A DNA stretch of 36,505 nt from an uncultured Burkholderiales bacterium (GCA_903830725.1 CAIKVH010000116.1:1-36505), one strand, 5' to 3'. Counted from the first letter of the stretch, positions 18,479 to 28,332 are shown. The notes: generated from the sequence alone by a model not told the origin. Translations and numbers: made by a program.

Positions 18479-19975
18479 ATGACTGAACCCTTTAACTGGG
18501 CTTTGATTTACCCAGAGATCTTGTTGCTGATAATGGCTTGTTTCATTTCATTGGCTGATTTGAGTGTTGATTCAATCAAGAGTCCAACGCGGACTCTTAC
18601 CTATGTCTTGTCTCTCATAACACTTGGTTTAACTGCAGTCCTTGCTGCATCGAATGCGCTTAGTTCGGATGTGATGTTTGGGTTTAACAACATGGTGGTC
18701 TACGACCCCCTCGGTAACTGGCTCAAATGCTTCGCAAGCATTGCCATGATGGTGACTTTTGTTTACGGAAGACCCTATTGCGCTGATAGAGGAATGCTTC
18801 ACGGTGGGGAATACTTTATTTTGAGTCTATTTGCAATGCTTGGAATTTTTGTGATGATTTCAAGCAATAACTTCCTTTTAATTTACCTAGGGCTTGAGCT
18901 CACAACACTTGCCTCCTACGCACTCGTTGCACTACGAAGAGATAACGGCATCGCAACTGAGGCGGCCATCAAGTACTTTGTGCTTGGAGCCATGGCCAGT
19001 GGATTCTTACTTTACGGTATGTCCATGCTCTACGGCGCAACCGGCACGCTAGACATCACAAACGTCTTCAAAGCCATTATGACTGGACAAATTAAACACC
19101 AAGTCCTGTTGCTTGGGGTTGTATTCGTGGTGTGTGGCTTGGCGTTTAAATTAGGCGCCGTCCCCTTTCACATGTGGGTTCCCGATGTGTATCAAGGTGC
19201 CCCAACCAGTGTTACTCTTTTAATTGCCGGTGCCCCAAAGTTGGCTGCATTTGCTATTGTGATTCGTTTGCTTGTGGATGGACTCATGCCGCTCGCGCTT
19301 GACTGGCAACAAATGCTAATGGTGCTCAGCATTTGCTCGTTGCTTGTGGGTAATTTTGCTGCGATCATGCAGACCAACTTAAAACGGATGCTTGCCTATT
19401 CCACCATCTCACACATGGGATTTATGCTCATCGGTATATTTAGTGGGGTTGTTGAGAACAGTACAGCTGGGGCTGCAAATGCCTACAGCTCCTCCATGTT
19501 CTACATCATTACCTACGTACTGACGACGCTTGCAACTTTTGGAATCATCATGCTCTTATCCCGCGAAGGATTTGAGAGCGAGGAGATCTCTGACTTGGCG
19601 GGTCTTAACCAGCGCAGCCCACTCTACGCAGGTGTTATGACTATTTGTTTGTTCTCACTTGCAGGTGTTCCGCCCCTGGTTGGGTTTTACGCGAAATTGG
19701 CCGTCTTACAAACTCTAGTTTCCTCGGGTCTGCCGGGCGGAGTGGGGATCGCCATTTTTGCAGTTGCTATGTCTTTGATTGGTGCGTTCTACTATTTACG
19801 CGTTATCAAAGTAATGTACTTTGATGCACCGTTGACAGCATCGGGCGTTACTGCAACGCTAGATGTTCGTTTGGTTTTGACCCTTAATGCAGGCGTTATT
19901 TTAGTGCTTGGACTCTTGCCGCAAGGGTTGATGACTTTGTGCTCCAATGCAATACTGCGGTCTTTGGGTAATTGA
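18479..19975 (+). CDS. nuoN: NADH-quinone oxidoreductase subunit N
   Basis: NuoN (ND2) is the antiporter-like subunit next to NuoK. The 498 residues carry the glutamate helix LIYLGLELTTLASYALVAL, the lysine segment AFKLGAVPFHMWVPDVYQG with APTSVTLLIAGAPKLAAF, and the second lysine region in LKRMLAYSTISHMGFML. It is the last nuo gene. No convincing intrinsic terminator follows: only a 5-bp CTAGT/ACTAG hairpin at 19996-20009 without a T run. Transcription may therefore continue into the NUDIX gene. Confidence 0.97.
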   Translation: MTEPFNWALIYPEILLLIMACFISLADLSVDSIKSPTRTLTYVLSLITLGLTAVLAASNALSSDVMFGFNNMVVYDPLGNWLKCFASIAMMVTFVYGRPYCADRGMLHGGEYFILSLFAMLGIFVMISSNNFLLIYLGLELTTLASYALVALRRDNGIATEAAIKYFVLGAMASGFLLYGMSMLYGATGTLDITNVFKAIMTGQIKHQVLLLGVVFVVCGLAFKLGAVPFHMWVPDVYQGAPTSVTLLIAGAPKLAAFAIVIRLLVDGLMPLALDWQQMLMVLSICSLLVGNFAAIMQTNLKRMLAYSTISHMGFMLIGIFSGVVENSTAGAANAYSSSMFYIITYVLTTLATFGIIMLLSREGFESEEISDLAGLNQRSPLYAGVMTICLFSLAGVPPLVGFYAKLAVLQTLVSSGLPGGVGIAIFAVAMSLIGAFYYLRVIKVMYFDAPLTASGVTATLDVRLVLTLNAGVILVLGLLPQGLMTLCSNAILRSLGN

Positions 19976-20039
19976 GAAAGTTGGGCACTGCGTCTCTAGT
20001 CTTTACTAGGCAAGTTCATCAAGGAGATTGAGTCCTTAC

Positions 20040-20087
20040 ATGCAATCCCGTAACTATGCAATCCCCTAACTATGCAATCCCGTAACG
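20040..20087 (+). repeat. Three tandem 16-bp repeats, each beginning with ATG, at the NUDIX start
   Basis: The unit ATGCAATCCCGTAACT occurs at 20040-20055, 20056-20071 (one G-to-C change) and 20072-20087 (last base G). Because 16 is not a multiple of 3, the three ATGs fall in three different frames; only the third is in frame with the gene. The first opens a 9-codon frame ending at TAA 20067-20069, two bases before the third ATG. AAGGAG (20021-20026) lies 13 bases before the first ATG. Confidence 0.95.
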
Positions 20088-20659
20088 ATGAGGTCGACCA
20101 CCACTTGATTGAGAAAAAAGTGGGTAGTGCTGAGATCTTAAAGGGCAATTTCTTACACGCCTATCGCGATACCGTGCTCTTACCCAATGGCGCTCAGACA
20201 ACAAGAGAGTATGTTGTCCACCCTGGGGCCGTCATGATCATTCCACTTCTAGATAACGGAGACCTGGTACTTGAGCGTCAATACCGCTATCCCATGCAAG
20301 CCGTGATGGTTGAGTTCCCTGCGGGTAAGTTAGAGCCAGGGGAGGACCGTCTTGTCTGCGCTAAGCGAGAACTCTTGGAGGAGACTGGTTATAGCGCTAC
20401 ACACTGGGCTCGCGCTGGCATTTGTCACCCCGTGATCAGTTACTCAACGGAGTTGATAGAGATTTGGTTTGCCAAAGGATTGAGTCTAGGAAAGACGTCC
20501 TTGGATGAAGGCGAGTTTGTAGAGGTTATACAAACTCCCTGTTCAAACTTCTTTGAGTGGTGCAGAGACGGCACAATAACCGATGCTAAAACTTTAGCGG
20601 GTGCCTTGTGGCTTCAAAATTGGTTGAGCGGGGCGTGGCATTTAAATTGGGTCAAATAG
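20072..20659 (+). CDS. NUDIX hydrolase, ADP-ribose pyrophosphatase type
   Basis: NUDIX hydrolases cleave nucleoside diphosphates linked to another moiety; this subgroup most resembles ADP-ribose/ADP-sugar pyrophosphatases. The 195 residues hold a perfect Nudix box from Gly85: G-X5-Glu91-X7-Arg99-Glu100-Leu-X-Glu103-Glu104-X-Gly106, the Mg-binding helix. VHPGAVMIIPL and ERQYRYP upstream are typical of the ADP-ribose pyrophosphatase group. ATG 20072 is the only ATG upstream of the conserved part in this frame; the frame is closed by TAA at 20051-20053. The AAGGAG site is 45 bases away, so initiation may depend on the repeat-encoded mini-frame. The gene conventionally follows nuoN in betaproteobacteria. 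Exact substrate is not determined. Confidence 0.92.
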   Translation: MQSRNDEVDHHLIEKKVGSAEILKGNFLHAYRDTVLLPNGAQTTREYVVHPGAVMIIPLLDNGDLVLERQYRYPMQAVMVEFPAGKLEPGEDRLVCAKRELLEETGYSATHWARAGICHPVISYSTELIEIWFAKGLSLGKTSLDEGEFVEVIQTPCSNFFEWCRDGTITDAKTLAGALWLQNWLSGAWHLNWVK

Positions 20660-20745
20660 GCTGGGAATACCCTTGTAGCGATAAACAGCTATAGTGCTTA
20701 AGAATGCAATTGCCATTCAAAAGTCAATGTCTATTATTATTCGAA

Positions 20746-20774
20746 TTGACCTTCGATAGATGATTTGTCATAAT
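20746..20774 (+). promoter_or_regulatory. Sigma-70-type promoter of the DUF1178 gene, predicted leaderless
   Basis: TTGACC (20746-20751) and CATAAT (20769-20774) are separated by exactly 17 bases. TG at 20766-20767 adds an extended -10. The expected transcription start, 6-8 bases after the -10, falls on or next to ATG 20781, and no Shine-Dalgarno lies between. This is the best promoter match in the window. Confidence 0.75.
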
Positions 20775-20780
20775 TAATTC

Positions 20781-21329
20781 ATGAAAGTATTAAATTTACA
20801 GTGCAACTTCAAACATGATTTTGAAGGATGGTTTGGCTCTGAAGAGGATTTTCGCAATCAGTTGTCTAAAGAGATGATTGAGTGTCCCATGTGCGGGAAC
20901 CGTGAAATTACCAAGATGCTGTCTGCGCCACGTTTGAATTTTGGGGCGAGTGCTCCTGCGAATGAGACGCAGTCTAGCCCTGTGGATACATCTACTAATA
21001 CCCAATCTGACGTAATCGGTACAAGCCTAGAGGTGTCAAAGAATAATGCATCTCGCGAAGATATTTTGCCTCCTAACCTAGATATTGCTAATTTGGATCC
21101 CAAGCAACTTCAAAAGGCATGGCTCAAAATGGTCCATCACGTGATGGCTAATTCGGAGGATGTGGGATCTGAGTTTGCTTCAGAGGCTAGGAAAATACAT
21201 TACGGCGAGACCCAGGAGAGAAGCATCCGTGGACAAGCAACACCCGATGAAACTCAGGAATTACTAGAGGAGGGAATCGCTGTATTACCTCTGCCAATAC
21301 CCTCTGCCATTAAAGGCACTATTCAGTAG
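20781..21329 (+). CDS. DUF1178 family protein, zinc-ribbon-like N-terminus
   Basis: This is a conserved proteobacterial protein of unknown function. The 182 residues start with the family N-terminus (MKVLNLQCNFKHDFEGWFGS). Cys8 and His12 together with the Cys35-Pro-Met-Cys38 pair suggest a small metal-binding ribbon. A low-complexity Ser/Thr/Asn-rich linker (about 55-95) is followed by a helical C-terminal region with LQKAWLKMVHHVMANSEDVG and the conserved FASEARKIHYGE. The gene has its own strong promoter and probably a leaderless mRNA. It converges with glnS, the two stops being 7 bases apart. Confidence 0.88.
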   Translation: MKVLNLQCNFKHDFEGWFGSEEDFRNQLSKEMIECPMCGNREITKMLSAPRLNFGASAPANETQSSPVDTSTNTQSDVIGTSLEVSKNNASREDILPPNLDIANLDPKQLQKAWLKMVHHVMANSEDVGSEFASEARKIHYGETQERSIRGQATPDETQELLEEGIAVLPLPIPSAIKGTIQ

Positions 21330-21336
21330 ATAGGAG

Positions 21337-23133
21337 TTAAGAGTTAAACTGGTCTTTGAGTCCGGTTATTTTATTAAATACTGGACGTGCTTGGCTATGA
21401 TCTAAACGGTCTGAAACAAAATACCCGTGTCGCTCGAACTGAAATCTCTCATCCGAGGCGCAACTTAACAGACTCGGTTCTGCGTAAGCACTTATTACTT
21501 TTAAGCTATTGGGATTGAGTGTGGTGAGCGGATCACGTCCCCCTGCGTCCGGTTGAGCCTCAGTGAACAAACGGTCATACATTCTGACTTCAATCTTTGC
21601 CGCCTCCTGGACACCTACCCAAGTAATAACGCCTTTCACTTTTACCGAGTCGGACCCAGGCGTTCCGCTCTTGGTGTCTGGGATGAGGAGGGCTAAAACT
21701 TCAACAATCTCTCCAGCCTCGTTTTTCTTGCATCCCGTGCATTCAATCACGTAGCCGTATTTAAGTCGTACTTTGTTGCCTGGGAAGAGTCTGAAAAACC
21801 CCTTCACCGGTGTTTCCTGAAAATCAGCTCCTTCAATCCAAACCTGGGAACCCAGGTTAAAGTGTCTATGACCTCGCTCGGGGAGGTGAGGGTGAACAGG
21901 TGCTTTGCAGGGCTCTAGATGACCCTCTCCCATGACAGCGTCCCAGTTGGTAATGTTTAAACGCAGGGGGTCTAGAACTACACTTGCGCGCGAGGCCTTT
22001 GGATCTAAATCATCTCGAAGCGCGATCTCTAGGGTGCTGTAGTCAATCCAACTGTCGGATTTGCTCACACCGATTCGTTCTGCAAAGAGTCTCAAACTCT
22101 CCGGGGTGTATCCACGTCTACGCAGTCCAACAATGGTTGGCATACGCGGATCGTCCCAGCCCGTTACGTGGTTTTCTTCTATGAGTTGTCTAAGTTTACG
22201 TTTTGAAGTTAACACATACGTCAGATTCAAACGCGCAAATTCGTACTGGCGCGGCGCAGGGGCGCTGAGCAGTTTGCCCTCAATCAACCGCTCAAGCAAC
22301 CAATCGTAAAAGGGGCGTTGGTCCTCAAACTCAAGTGTGCAAACGCTGTGCGTGATCTGCTCCAGTGCGTCCTCAATCGGGTGAGCAAAGGTGTACATTG
22401 GATAGATGCACCATTTGTCACCCGTATGGTGGTGGGTTGCGTGACGGATTCTATAAATAGCAGGGTCCCGCATATTGATATTGGGATGGGCCATATCAAT
22501 TTTTGCGCGAAGCACAGCACTGCCGTCACTCAGTATCCCGTCTCGCATCTCTTGGAAGCGCTTGAGATTTTCTGAAACGCTTCTGTGTCTGAAGCGACTG
22601 TTCACACCGGGTTTGCTAAAGTCCCCCCGATTGTCTTTCATCTCTTGCGCGCTTTGCTCGTCAACGTACGCATACCCGGACTCAATCAGTATCGTTGCCG
22701 CTTTGTACATGGATTCAAAATAATCACTGGCTTGGTACAAGTGACTGGTGTTGTTGAACTGCCAATCAAAGCCAAGCCACTGCACAGCATCTAAGATGGA
22801 GTTAACGTACTCCGTATCTTCTTTCTCTGGATTGGTGTCATCAAAGCGCATGTGACAAACCCCGCCGTATTCCTTGGCAAGGCCAAAATTAATGCAAATA
22901 CTTTTTGCGTGTCCAATGTGTAAATAGCCATTGGGCTCGGGGGGGAAGCGAAGTCTTACCTTTGCGGGATCTTGCTTGCCCGCCTGGTGGTGGGCCGCGT
23001 CTCCAGGACTCCCCCCCCATCTGCGGTTTGCGTAGGTGCCTGAGGACAAATCGTTTTCAATGATTTGCCTTAAAAAATTACTTGGTTTTAGGGGCTGAGC
23101 TTGGTCTTTAGAGGTGGAGGGGCTATTTGTCAT
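21337..23133 (-). CDS. glnS: Glutaminyl-tRNA synthetase
   Basis: GlnRS charges tRNA-Gln with glutamine using ATP. The product from ATG 23133 has 598 residues. The class I HIGH motif is at 72-75 (PPEPNGYLHIGHAKS) and the KMSKS loop is represented by VLTSKRKL. DDTNPEKEDTEYV binds the tRNA acceptor/ATP region, and the C-terminal half forms the anticodon-binding beta-barrels. Compared with E. coli, about 25 extra residues (NRRWGGSPGDAAHHQAG region) precede the HIGH motif, which I recall in other Burkholderiales. The frame continues upstream to a TTG at 23196, but ATG 23133 fits the family. No Shine-Dalgarno is visible before it. Confidence 0.95.
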   Translation of the reverse strand: MTNSPSTSKDQAQPLKPSNFLRQIIENDLSSGTYANRRWGGSPGDAAHHQAGKQDPAKVRLRFPPEPNGYLHIGHAKSICINFGLAKEYGGVCHMRFDDTNPEKEDTEYVNSILDAVQWLGFDWQFNNTSHLYQASDYFESMYKAATILIESGYAYVDEQSAQEMKDNRGDFSKPGVNSRFRHRSVSENLKRFQEMRDGILSDGSAVLRAKIDMAHPNINMRDPAIYRIRHATHHHTGDKWCIYPMYTFAHPIEDALEQITHSVCTLEFEDQRPFYDWLLERLIEGKLLSAPAPRQYEFARLNLTYVLTSKRKLRQLIEENHVTGWDDPRMPTIVGLRRRGYTPESLRLFAERIGVSKSDSWIDYSTLEIALRDDLDPKASRASVVLDPLRLNITNWDAVMGEGHLEPCKAPVHPHLPERGHRHFNLGSQVWIEGADFQETPVKGFFRLFPGNKVRLKYGYVIECTGCKKNEAGEIVEVLALLIPDTKSGTPGSDSVKVKGVITWVGVQEAAKIEVRMYDRLFTEAQPDAGGRDPLTTLNPNSLKVISAYAEPSLLSCASDERFQFERHGYFVSDRLDHSQARPVFNKITGLKDQFNS

Positions 23134-23287
23134 AAAGAAGATTTTAACTCGCCCCAAGGGGGATTTTTTTGCGACAATGCGTGGATTCGGTCGCAAGTTA
23201 GGGTGTATCGATTCTCTCGTGCTTCTCGTTCTTTAATCTCATACAGTCTTTATTGTTTTCGGTTTCATTTTTTTATAGGCTCAATTC

Positions 23288-23728
23288 ATGTCAACTCCAA
23301 ACGCTTCTTCTGTAATTACCCTCACTCAGGCAAACTCAATTATTGCTGCCGCGTTCGCTGCTTCCAAAAAAGCTGGCTACAAACCCATGGCCGTTGTGGT
23401 GCTTGATGCACACGGCAATGTGCGCTCAGCGCAGCGTGAGGACGGCGCGAGCATGTTTCGCATTGACATTGCAACAGGCAAAGCCTGGGGCTCAGTTGCC
23501 ATGGGTGCTTCTAGTCGCACGCTCGCCGAGCGCGCCAAAGACAATCCCAATTTCTTTGTCACACTCGCCTCCACAGCGCAGGGCAAGTTCCTACCTCAAA
23601 CTGGAGCGGTGCTTATCAAAGACGCCGCTGGTGAGATCTTAGGTGCAGTCGGTGCCTCAGGCGGTACAGGGGACGAGGATGAGGAGATCTGCATTGCTGG
23701 TGTGCTCGCCAGTGGTTTTAAGAATTAA
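23288..23728 (+). CDS. GlcG/HbpS-like family protein
   Basis: The 146 residues match the GlcG/HbpS fold family (DUF336), whose members include the haem-binding HbpS of Streptomyces and the product of glcG in the E. coli glycolate operon. The pattern is LTQANSIIAAAFAASKKAGY, VVVLDAHGNVRSAQREDGA, and the glycine-rich GAVGASGGTGDEDEEI near the C-terminus. No signal peptide is seen, so it is probably cytoplasmic. It stands alone, divergent from glnS with a 154-base gap, and no glycolate genes are nearby, so a link to glycolate is not supported. The molecular role is unknown. Confidence 0.85.
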   Translation: MSTPNASSVITLTQANSIIAAAFAASKKAGYKPMAVVVLDAHGNVRSAQREDGASMFRIDIATGKAWGSVAMGASSRTLAERAKDNPNFFVTLASTAQGKFLPQTGAVLIKDAAGEILGAVGASGGTGDEDEEICIAGVLASGFKN

Positions 23729-23794
23729 ATTTTCTTAGATACGCACATATCCGCTGAACTTTGTATCAACCTAAAGTCCTGCGATCAGTGCAAA

Positions 23795-23822
23795 AGCTTG
23801 TCTGAACGCTCTCAGACTAGCT
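23795..23822 (+). promoter_or_regulatory. Stem-loop just upstream of the uppP ribosome site
   Basis: AGCT-T-GTCTGA (23795-23805) pairs with TCAGAC-T-AGCT (23812-23822) around a 6-base loop: 10 pairs with one T-T mismatch. It ends 8 bases before the AAGGAG of uppP. There is no T run, so it is either the 3' end of the GlcG-like transcript or a structure affecting uppP translation. Confidence 0.4.
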
Positions 23823-23841
23823 ACCCCTTAAAGGAGAGCTT

Positions 23842-24699
23842 GTGGATATCGTCTTATTGCTTAAAGCCGCAGTCATGGGTGTTGTCGAAGGTTTGACGGA
23901 GTTCTTACCTATCTCCTCAACTGGGCATCTCATTTTGGTAGGTTCTTTGATCGAGTTTGATGATGCCAAAGCAAAAGTCTTTGATATCGCAATTCAAACG
24001 GGCGCTATTTTCGCTGTTGTGATTGTGTTCTGGGCGAAAATTTCTGCAACAGTGCTTGCTCTTCCAACGCAGCGCCTTGCAAGGCGGTTTGCGCTAAATG
24101 TGTTCATAGCTTTTTTGCCTGCAGTCATACTTGGACTTTTATTAGGGCATACGATTAAGCAGTATCTCTTTACCCCGCAAGTGGTTGCAAGTACTTTCAT
24201 TTTGGGTGGATTGGTTATTTTGTGGGTTGAAGGGTTTGGAAGGCAACGTCCCGCCAACGAACATCCCAACGATAAAGCGCGAATTGTTAACGTAGAAACG
24301 ATGGCGCCTATTGATGCTCTCAAGGTTGGGTTGGCGCAGTGTTTGGCAATGATTCCTGGCACCTCGCGCTCTGGGGCAACTATTATTGGCGGGATGCTCT
24401 TTGGGTTATCTCGCAGAGTTGCAACAGATTTTTCTTTTTATTTAGCTATCCCTACTTTGATCGGGGCTGGGGCTTTTAGTTTGTACAAAGCGCGTGCACT
24501 GCTTAGCATTGCAGATGCACCACTCTTTGCAGTCGGTACCGTTACATCTTTTATCAGTGCCTGGATTTGTGTGCGTTGGTTGCTTAAATATATTTCAAGC
24601 CACAGTTTTGTCGTATTTGCTTGGTACCGAATCGCATTTGGTATGTTGGTTTTGTTGAGCTCATACGCTGGGTGGGTTACCTGGGCGGACGGGGCCTAA
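23842..24699 (+). CDS. uppP: Undecaprenyl-diphosphatase
   Basis: UppP (BacA) is an integral membrane phosphatase that dephosphorylates undecaprenyl pyrophosphate to recycle the lipid carrier for peptidoglycan and other envelope polymers; overexpression gives bacitracin resistance. The 285 residues contain the two family motifs, [14 protein letters not shown] (16-29) and PGTSRSG (172-178), with about eight membrane helices. The start is GTG 23842, 5 bases after an excellent AAGGAG. It converges with mutS, with a 19-base gap and no visible terminator between them. Confidence 0.97.
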   Translation: MDIVLLLKAAVMGVVEGLTEFLPISSTGHLILVGSLIEFDDAKAKVFDIAIQTGAIFAVVIVFWAKISATVLALPTQRLARRFALNVFIAFLPAVILGLLLGHTIKQYLFTPQVVASTFILGGLVILWVEGFGRQRPANEHPNDKARIVNVETMAPIDALKVGLAQCLAMIPGTSRSGATIIGGMLFGLSRRVATDFSFYLAIPTLIGAGAFSLYKARALLSIADAPLFAVGTVTSFISAWICVRWLLKYISSHSFVVFAWYRIAFGMLVLLSSYAGWVTWADGA

Positions 24700-24718
24700 T
24701 AGACAACCTCTAACGCAA

Positions 24719-27385
24719 TCAACTCAACTTCTTGAGTGCATAAAGCGCGTCAAGTGCCTCACGCGGACTCATGGTGTCTGGGTCAAGGGAGTCAAGCTTC
24801 AGTTGTAGCGGACTGGGTCCTTCCTCGATCGGCTCGGGTGCGACGGTGAATAAGTCGACTTGTTGTTGATTGCTTTGCGCCTGGGTCTCTAGTGCCAAGA
24901 GTGTTTGTTTCGCATGATTCACAACCGGGGTCGGCATCCCCGCTAAGCGTGCCACTTGGATACCGTAACTGCGACTTGCGGGTCCGTTTTTAATTTCATG
25001 TAAAAAAACAATATCACGACCACTCTCCGCAGCACTGACGTGAACGTTCACAGCGAGTCGGTGTTTAGCGGGGAACTCGGTGAGTTCAAAGTAATGTGTT
25101 GCAAAAAGTGAGAATGACTGAGACTTATCGTGAAGATGCGTGGCAATGGCGCTCGCGAGCGCGAGTCCATCAAATGTAGATGTCCCCCTGCCTATCTCGT
25201 CCATTAAGACCAAACTCTGTGCCGTAGCACGGTTGAGTATTTGAGCCCCCTCGGTCATCTCAAGCATGAAAGTAGACTGCGCGTTCGCCAAGTCGTCTGA
25301 TGATCCGATACGGGTATAGATAGCATCGACGGGCCCTAATTGACAACTACTTGCTGGGACGTAAGAGCCCATACTGGCAAGGATGACGATCAAAGCAACT
25401 TGGCGCATATACGTTGACTTACCCCCCATATTAGGTCCGGTGATGACCTGCATTTTGCACGTAGCTCCAAGCTCTGTGTTGTTGGCAATAAAGCTCACAG
25501 CACTTTCTTGTAAGCGAGACTCAACAACAGGGTGTCTACCGCCAGCGATTTGAATGCCCGCTGTGCTCGAGAATTCTGGTGCACACCAATTAAGCGTCAA
25601 CGCTCGCTCAGTGAGCGCGCACAAGGCGTCAAGAGTTGCCAATGCGCTTGCCAGTGAGCTTAGTTCGCTAATGAATTGGGACAGTTCTTGTACGAGCGCC
25701 TCATACAAGAGTTTCTCCCTGGCAAGTGCCCTGTCTTGTGCAGATAAGGCCTTGTCCTCAAACGCTTTCAGCTCCGGGGTGATAAAGCGCTCAGCATTTT
25801 TGAGTGTCTGACGTCTTCTATAGTCATCCGGTACCTTATCAACTTGACCCTGTGTTACTTCGATAAAGAAGCCGTGTACTTTATTGAATTGAACTCTTAA
25901 ATTGGCAATTCCTGTTCTAGCGCGTTCACGCGCTTCAAGGTCTAGCAAAAATGCGTCGCAGTTGTTTTGTATACCTCTGAGTTCATCTAATTCAGCGTCA
26001 TAACCGTCGTTGATCACTCCGCCGTCCCTAATCAATGCCTGGGGTTCAGGCAAGATTGCATTTTGGATAAGGGTCAAGCACTGCGGGTTCATGACCAAAC
26101 GATTGCCAATTTCTTTCAGCCATGGGGAGTGAATGCTTGGAACCAGTTGTGAGACTTGAGCGGCTTTAGCGATACCGTTTGCAAGGGTTATCAACTCTCT
26201 GGGGCGAACCTGCCCGAGCGCGATGCGAGCTGTAATGCGTTGCACATCACCGCTCCCTTTTAGGGTTTGGCGAATTAGTTTCCAAGGCCCCTCAGCGTGT
26301 TCGCCCGTGAGTAGCCCAATAGCGGTCAAGCGCTCTTTTGCAATAGACCGGTCTCTGGGCAAGTTGAGGATCCAAGATTTCAACTCCCTTGAACCCATGC
26401 CAGTCATGCACGTATCTAAGAGCGAGAAGAGCGTTGGCTTATCCTCACCTTTGAGAGTTTGAATGAGCTCCAAATTACGTCGGGTTGTGATGGGCAGATC
26501 AATGAGTTTGTCGTCTCTTTCTACAACAAGATTTTGGATATGAGTGAGCGCCTTGCCCTGGGTATGCTCCGCAAAGGAGAGCAAGGCCGCACTGGCGGCT
26601 TGGGCGCTGGTGAGGTCCTGGGCATGCCAGGGCTCAAGGCTAGAGGCGCCAAGGAGTTGGGTGAGTTTTTTGCTACCAAGCGCTGCATCAAATTGCCAGT
26701 CCCCTCTTGGTGTCATCGTGCAACCTGCGCCGACAAGTTGCAGGTTGGACTGAATTTGCTTTAAAAGATTTACAGATATCTCCTGGCTATAAATCAACTC
26801 ACTTGGGGAGATTCTTTGAACCCATACGGGCAACTCCTGAGCTGAGCACTGTGTGATGTGTATCTCACCCCGAGTAATGGAGAGCCAAGCCAAGCCGCAC
26901 CCGTTTGCAGAGCCCGCCCTCTCGCCTGCGTGTATACAAAGAAGTATGGACTCACTTTTATCGCTCAGTAACTCACTATCTGTGAGTGTGCCCGGTGTGA
27001 TGACCCTCACTACTCGGCGCTCAACGGGGCCTTTGTTGGTGACTTCGCCCACTTGTTCACAAATGGCAATCGACTCACCCGCTTTGATTAAGCGGGCGAG
27101 GTAGCCTTCTACAGAGTGAAAGGGGACACCTGCCATCACCACCGGTTGTCCACCAGATTGACCCCGTTGCGTCAACGTGATGTCTAAGAGTTCTGAGGCT
27201 TTTTCTGCATCTGCAAAAAACATCTCATAAAAATCTCCCATCCTGTAGAAGACCAGCGTATTTGGGAACTCCGCTTTGATGGCCAAGTACTGAGCCATCA
27301 TGGGCGTGTGCGCAGCCGACCCAGCAAAGGGCGGCGCCACCTTTCGTGAATCAGGCTCTAAGTTAGGGTCAGGCTTTGAGGTCAT
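24719..27385 (-). CDS. mutS: DNA mismatch repair protein MutS
   Basis: MutS recognises base mismatches and small loops and starts MutL-dependent repair. The 888-residue product has the mismatch-reading Phe-X-Glu motif (Phe52, Glu54 in MGDFYEMFF). The connector, lever and clamp domains follow. The ATPase near the C-terminus has Walker [14 protein letters not shown], Walker [13 protein letters not shown] and the ABC-type [14 protein letters not shown] at 27388 directly precedes ATG 27385; the ATG is chosen. It lies 62 bases downstream of suhB on the same strand, so the two are probably cotranscribed. Confidence 0.97.
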   Translation of the reverse strand: MTSKPDPNLEPDSRKVAPPFAGSAAHTPMMAQYLAIKAEFPNTLVFYRMGDFYEMFFADAEKASELLDITLTQRGQSGGQPVVMAGVPFHSVEGYLARLIKAGESIAICEQVGEVTNKGPVERRVVRVITPGTLTDSELLSDKSESILLCIHAGERAGSANGCGLAWLSITRGEIHITQCSAQELPVWVQRISPSELIYSQEISVNLLKQIQSNLQLVGAGCTMTPRGDWQFDAALGSKKLTQLLGASSLEPWHAQDLTSAQAASAALLSFAEHTQGKALTHIQNLVVERDDKLIDLPITTRRNLELIQTLKGEDKPTLFSLLDTCMTGMGSRELKSWILNLPRDRSIAKERLTAIGLLTGEHAEGPWKLIRQTLKGSGDVQRITARIALGQVRPRELITLANGIAKAAQVSQLVPSIHSPWLKEIGNRLVMNPQCLTLIQNAILPEPQALIRDGGVINDGYDAELDELRGIQNNCDAFLLDLEARERARTGIANLRVQFNKVHGFFIEVTQGQVDKVPDDYRRRQTLKNAERFITPELKAFEDKALSAQDRALAREKLLYEALVQELSQFISELSSLASALATLDALCALTERALTLNWCAPEFSSTAGIQIAGGRHPVVESRLQESAVSFIANNTELGATCKMQVITGPNMGGKSTYMRQVALIVILASMGSYVPASSCQLGPVDAIYTRIGSSDDLANAQSTFMLEMTEGAQILNRATAQSLVLMDEIGRGTSTFDGLALASAIATHLHDKSQSFSLFATHYFELTEFPAKHRLAVNVHVSAAESGRDIVFLHEIKNGPASRSYGIQVARLAGMPTPVVNHAKQTLLALETQAQSNQQQVDLFTVAPEPIEEGPSPLQLKLDSLDPDTMSPREALDALYALKKLS

Positions 27386-27447
27386 CACAAATCAAGTGTG
27401 TTTAAGCTGTGGCTTTAATCCTGATGGGCAGTATGGATTGGCTCACT

Positions 27448-28332
27448 TTAAGCCGCAGGGTTATTGTCTTTATCCGAGTGCAGGGTCAGTACAGAGGGTC
27501 GTACAGATGTTTTTTCTGCAGTGCTTGCAAACTTGGAGAACTTTTGTAAAAGGGGTACCAACTGAGCGTAGACTTTTGGATTTCCTGCCAGGCACTCCCT
27601 GTGCTCCAAGAATTTAGATTCTCCTGTAAAGTTGCCGACCAACCCCCCAGCCTCCGTGACAAGCAGTGCGCCGGCCGCCATGTCCCAGGGGTGAAGTCCC
27701 GTTTCAAAGAACGCATCCGTATAACCCGCTGCTACGTAAGCCAGGTCAAGCGCTGCAGCCCCCGGGCGACGAATCCCCGCGGTGCGAGGCATCACCTCGG
27801 CCATCATTTGTAAATACGAAGCAAAGTCGTCCCCCGGTCTGAAAGGAAACCCAGTGGAGACCAAACACTCGTTCAAACGAATGCGCTTGCTGACTCTAAG
27901 GCGCCTGTCGTTTACAAACGCACCGCGCCCTTTGGTCGCAGTAAATAGATCATTGCGAGTTGGATCGTAAATAACAGCTTGCTCGATTTTGCCGTAACTG
28001 ATGAGGGCAATGCTTACGCAGTAAAAAGGAAAACCGTGAATAAAGTTGGTTGTCCCGTCTAGGGGATCAATACACCAAACATGATCGGAGTTGGGGTTGC
28101 CGTGGGTAGTGCCCGATTCTTCTGCCAAAATTCCATGGTCTGGGTAGGCGGTTAACAAAGTTTCGATGATCACCTGTTCACTGGCTTGATCAACTTCGGT
28201 GACGAAGTCGTTAACCTGCTTTTGCGAAATTCGGACCGATTCAACATCAAGTGCAGCTCGGTTGATAATGGCGCCTGCTGCGCGTGCAGCCTTGATGGCT
28301 ACGTTAAGCATGGGGTGTAGGGTGGTGATCAT
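27448..28332 (-). CDS. suhB: Inositol monophosphatase family protein (SuhB-type)
   Basis: SuhB hydrolyses inositol monophosphates and in E. coli also takes part in rRNA transcription antitermination. From ATG 28332 the product has 294 residues. The metal-site motifs are complete: Glu71-Glu72 in LAEESG, Asp89-Pro-Leu-Asp92-Gly-Thr in [11 protein letters not shown], and the C-terminal [15 protein letters not shown]. The open frame continues upstream to 28554, but [19 protein letters not shown] is the usual N-terminus of the Burkholderiales protein. A Ser/Lys-rich extension of about 30 residues makes it longer than the usual 260-270. It diverges from trmJ. Confidence 0.93.
   Translation of the reverse strand: MITTLHPMLNVAIKAARAAGAIINRAALDVESVRISQKQVNDFVTEVDQASEQVIIETLLTAYPDHGILAEESGTTHGNPNSDHVWCIDPLDGTTNFIHGFPFYCVSIALISYGKIEQAVIYDPTRNDLFTATKGRGAFVNDRRLRVSKRIRLNECLVSTGFPFRPGDDFASYLQMMAEVMPRTAGIRRPGAAALDLAYVAAGYTDAFFETGLHPWDMAAGALLVTEAGGLVGNFTGESKFLEHRECLAGNPKVYAQLVPLLQKFSKFASTAEKTSVRPSVLTLHSDKDNNPAA

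Noticed and set aside
20040..20087. The 16-bp repeats as a small CRISPR array
   Set aside because: The copies are directly adjacent with no spacers and too short; no cas genes are near.
23133..23146. TAAAAT on the minus strand placed for a leaderless glnS mRNA
   Set aside because: No -35-like sequence at a usable distance, so the promoter is not supported.
23152..23169. CCCC-AA-GGGGG followed by seven Ts, terminator-like, upstream of glnS
   Set aside because: The loop would have only two bases, and no plus-strand gene ends there.
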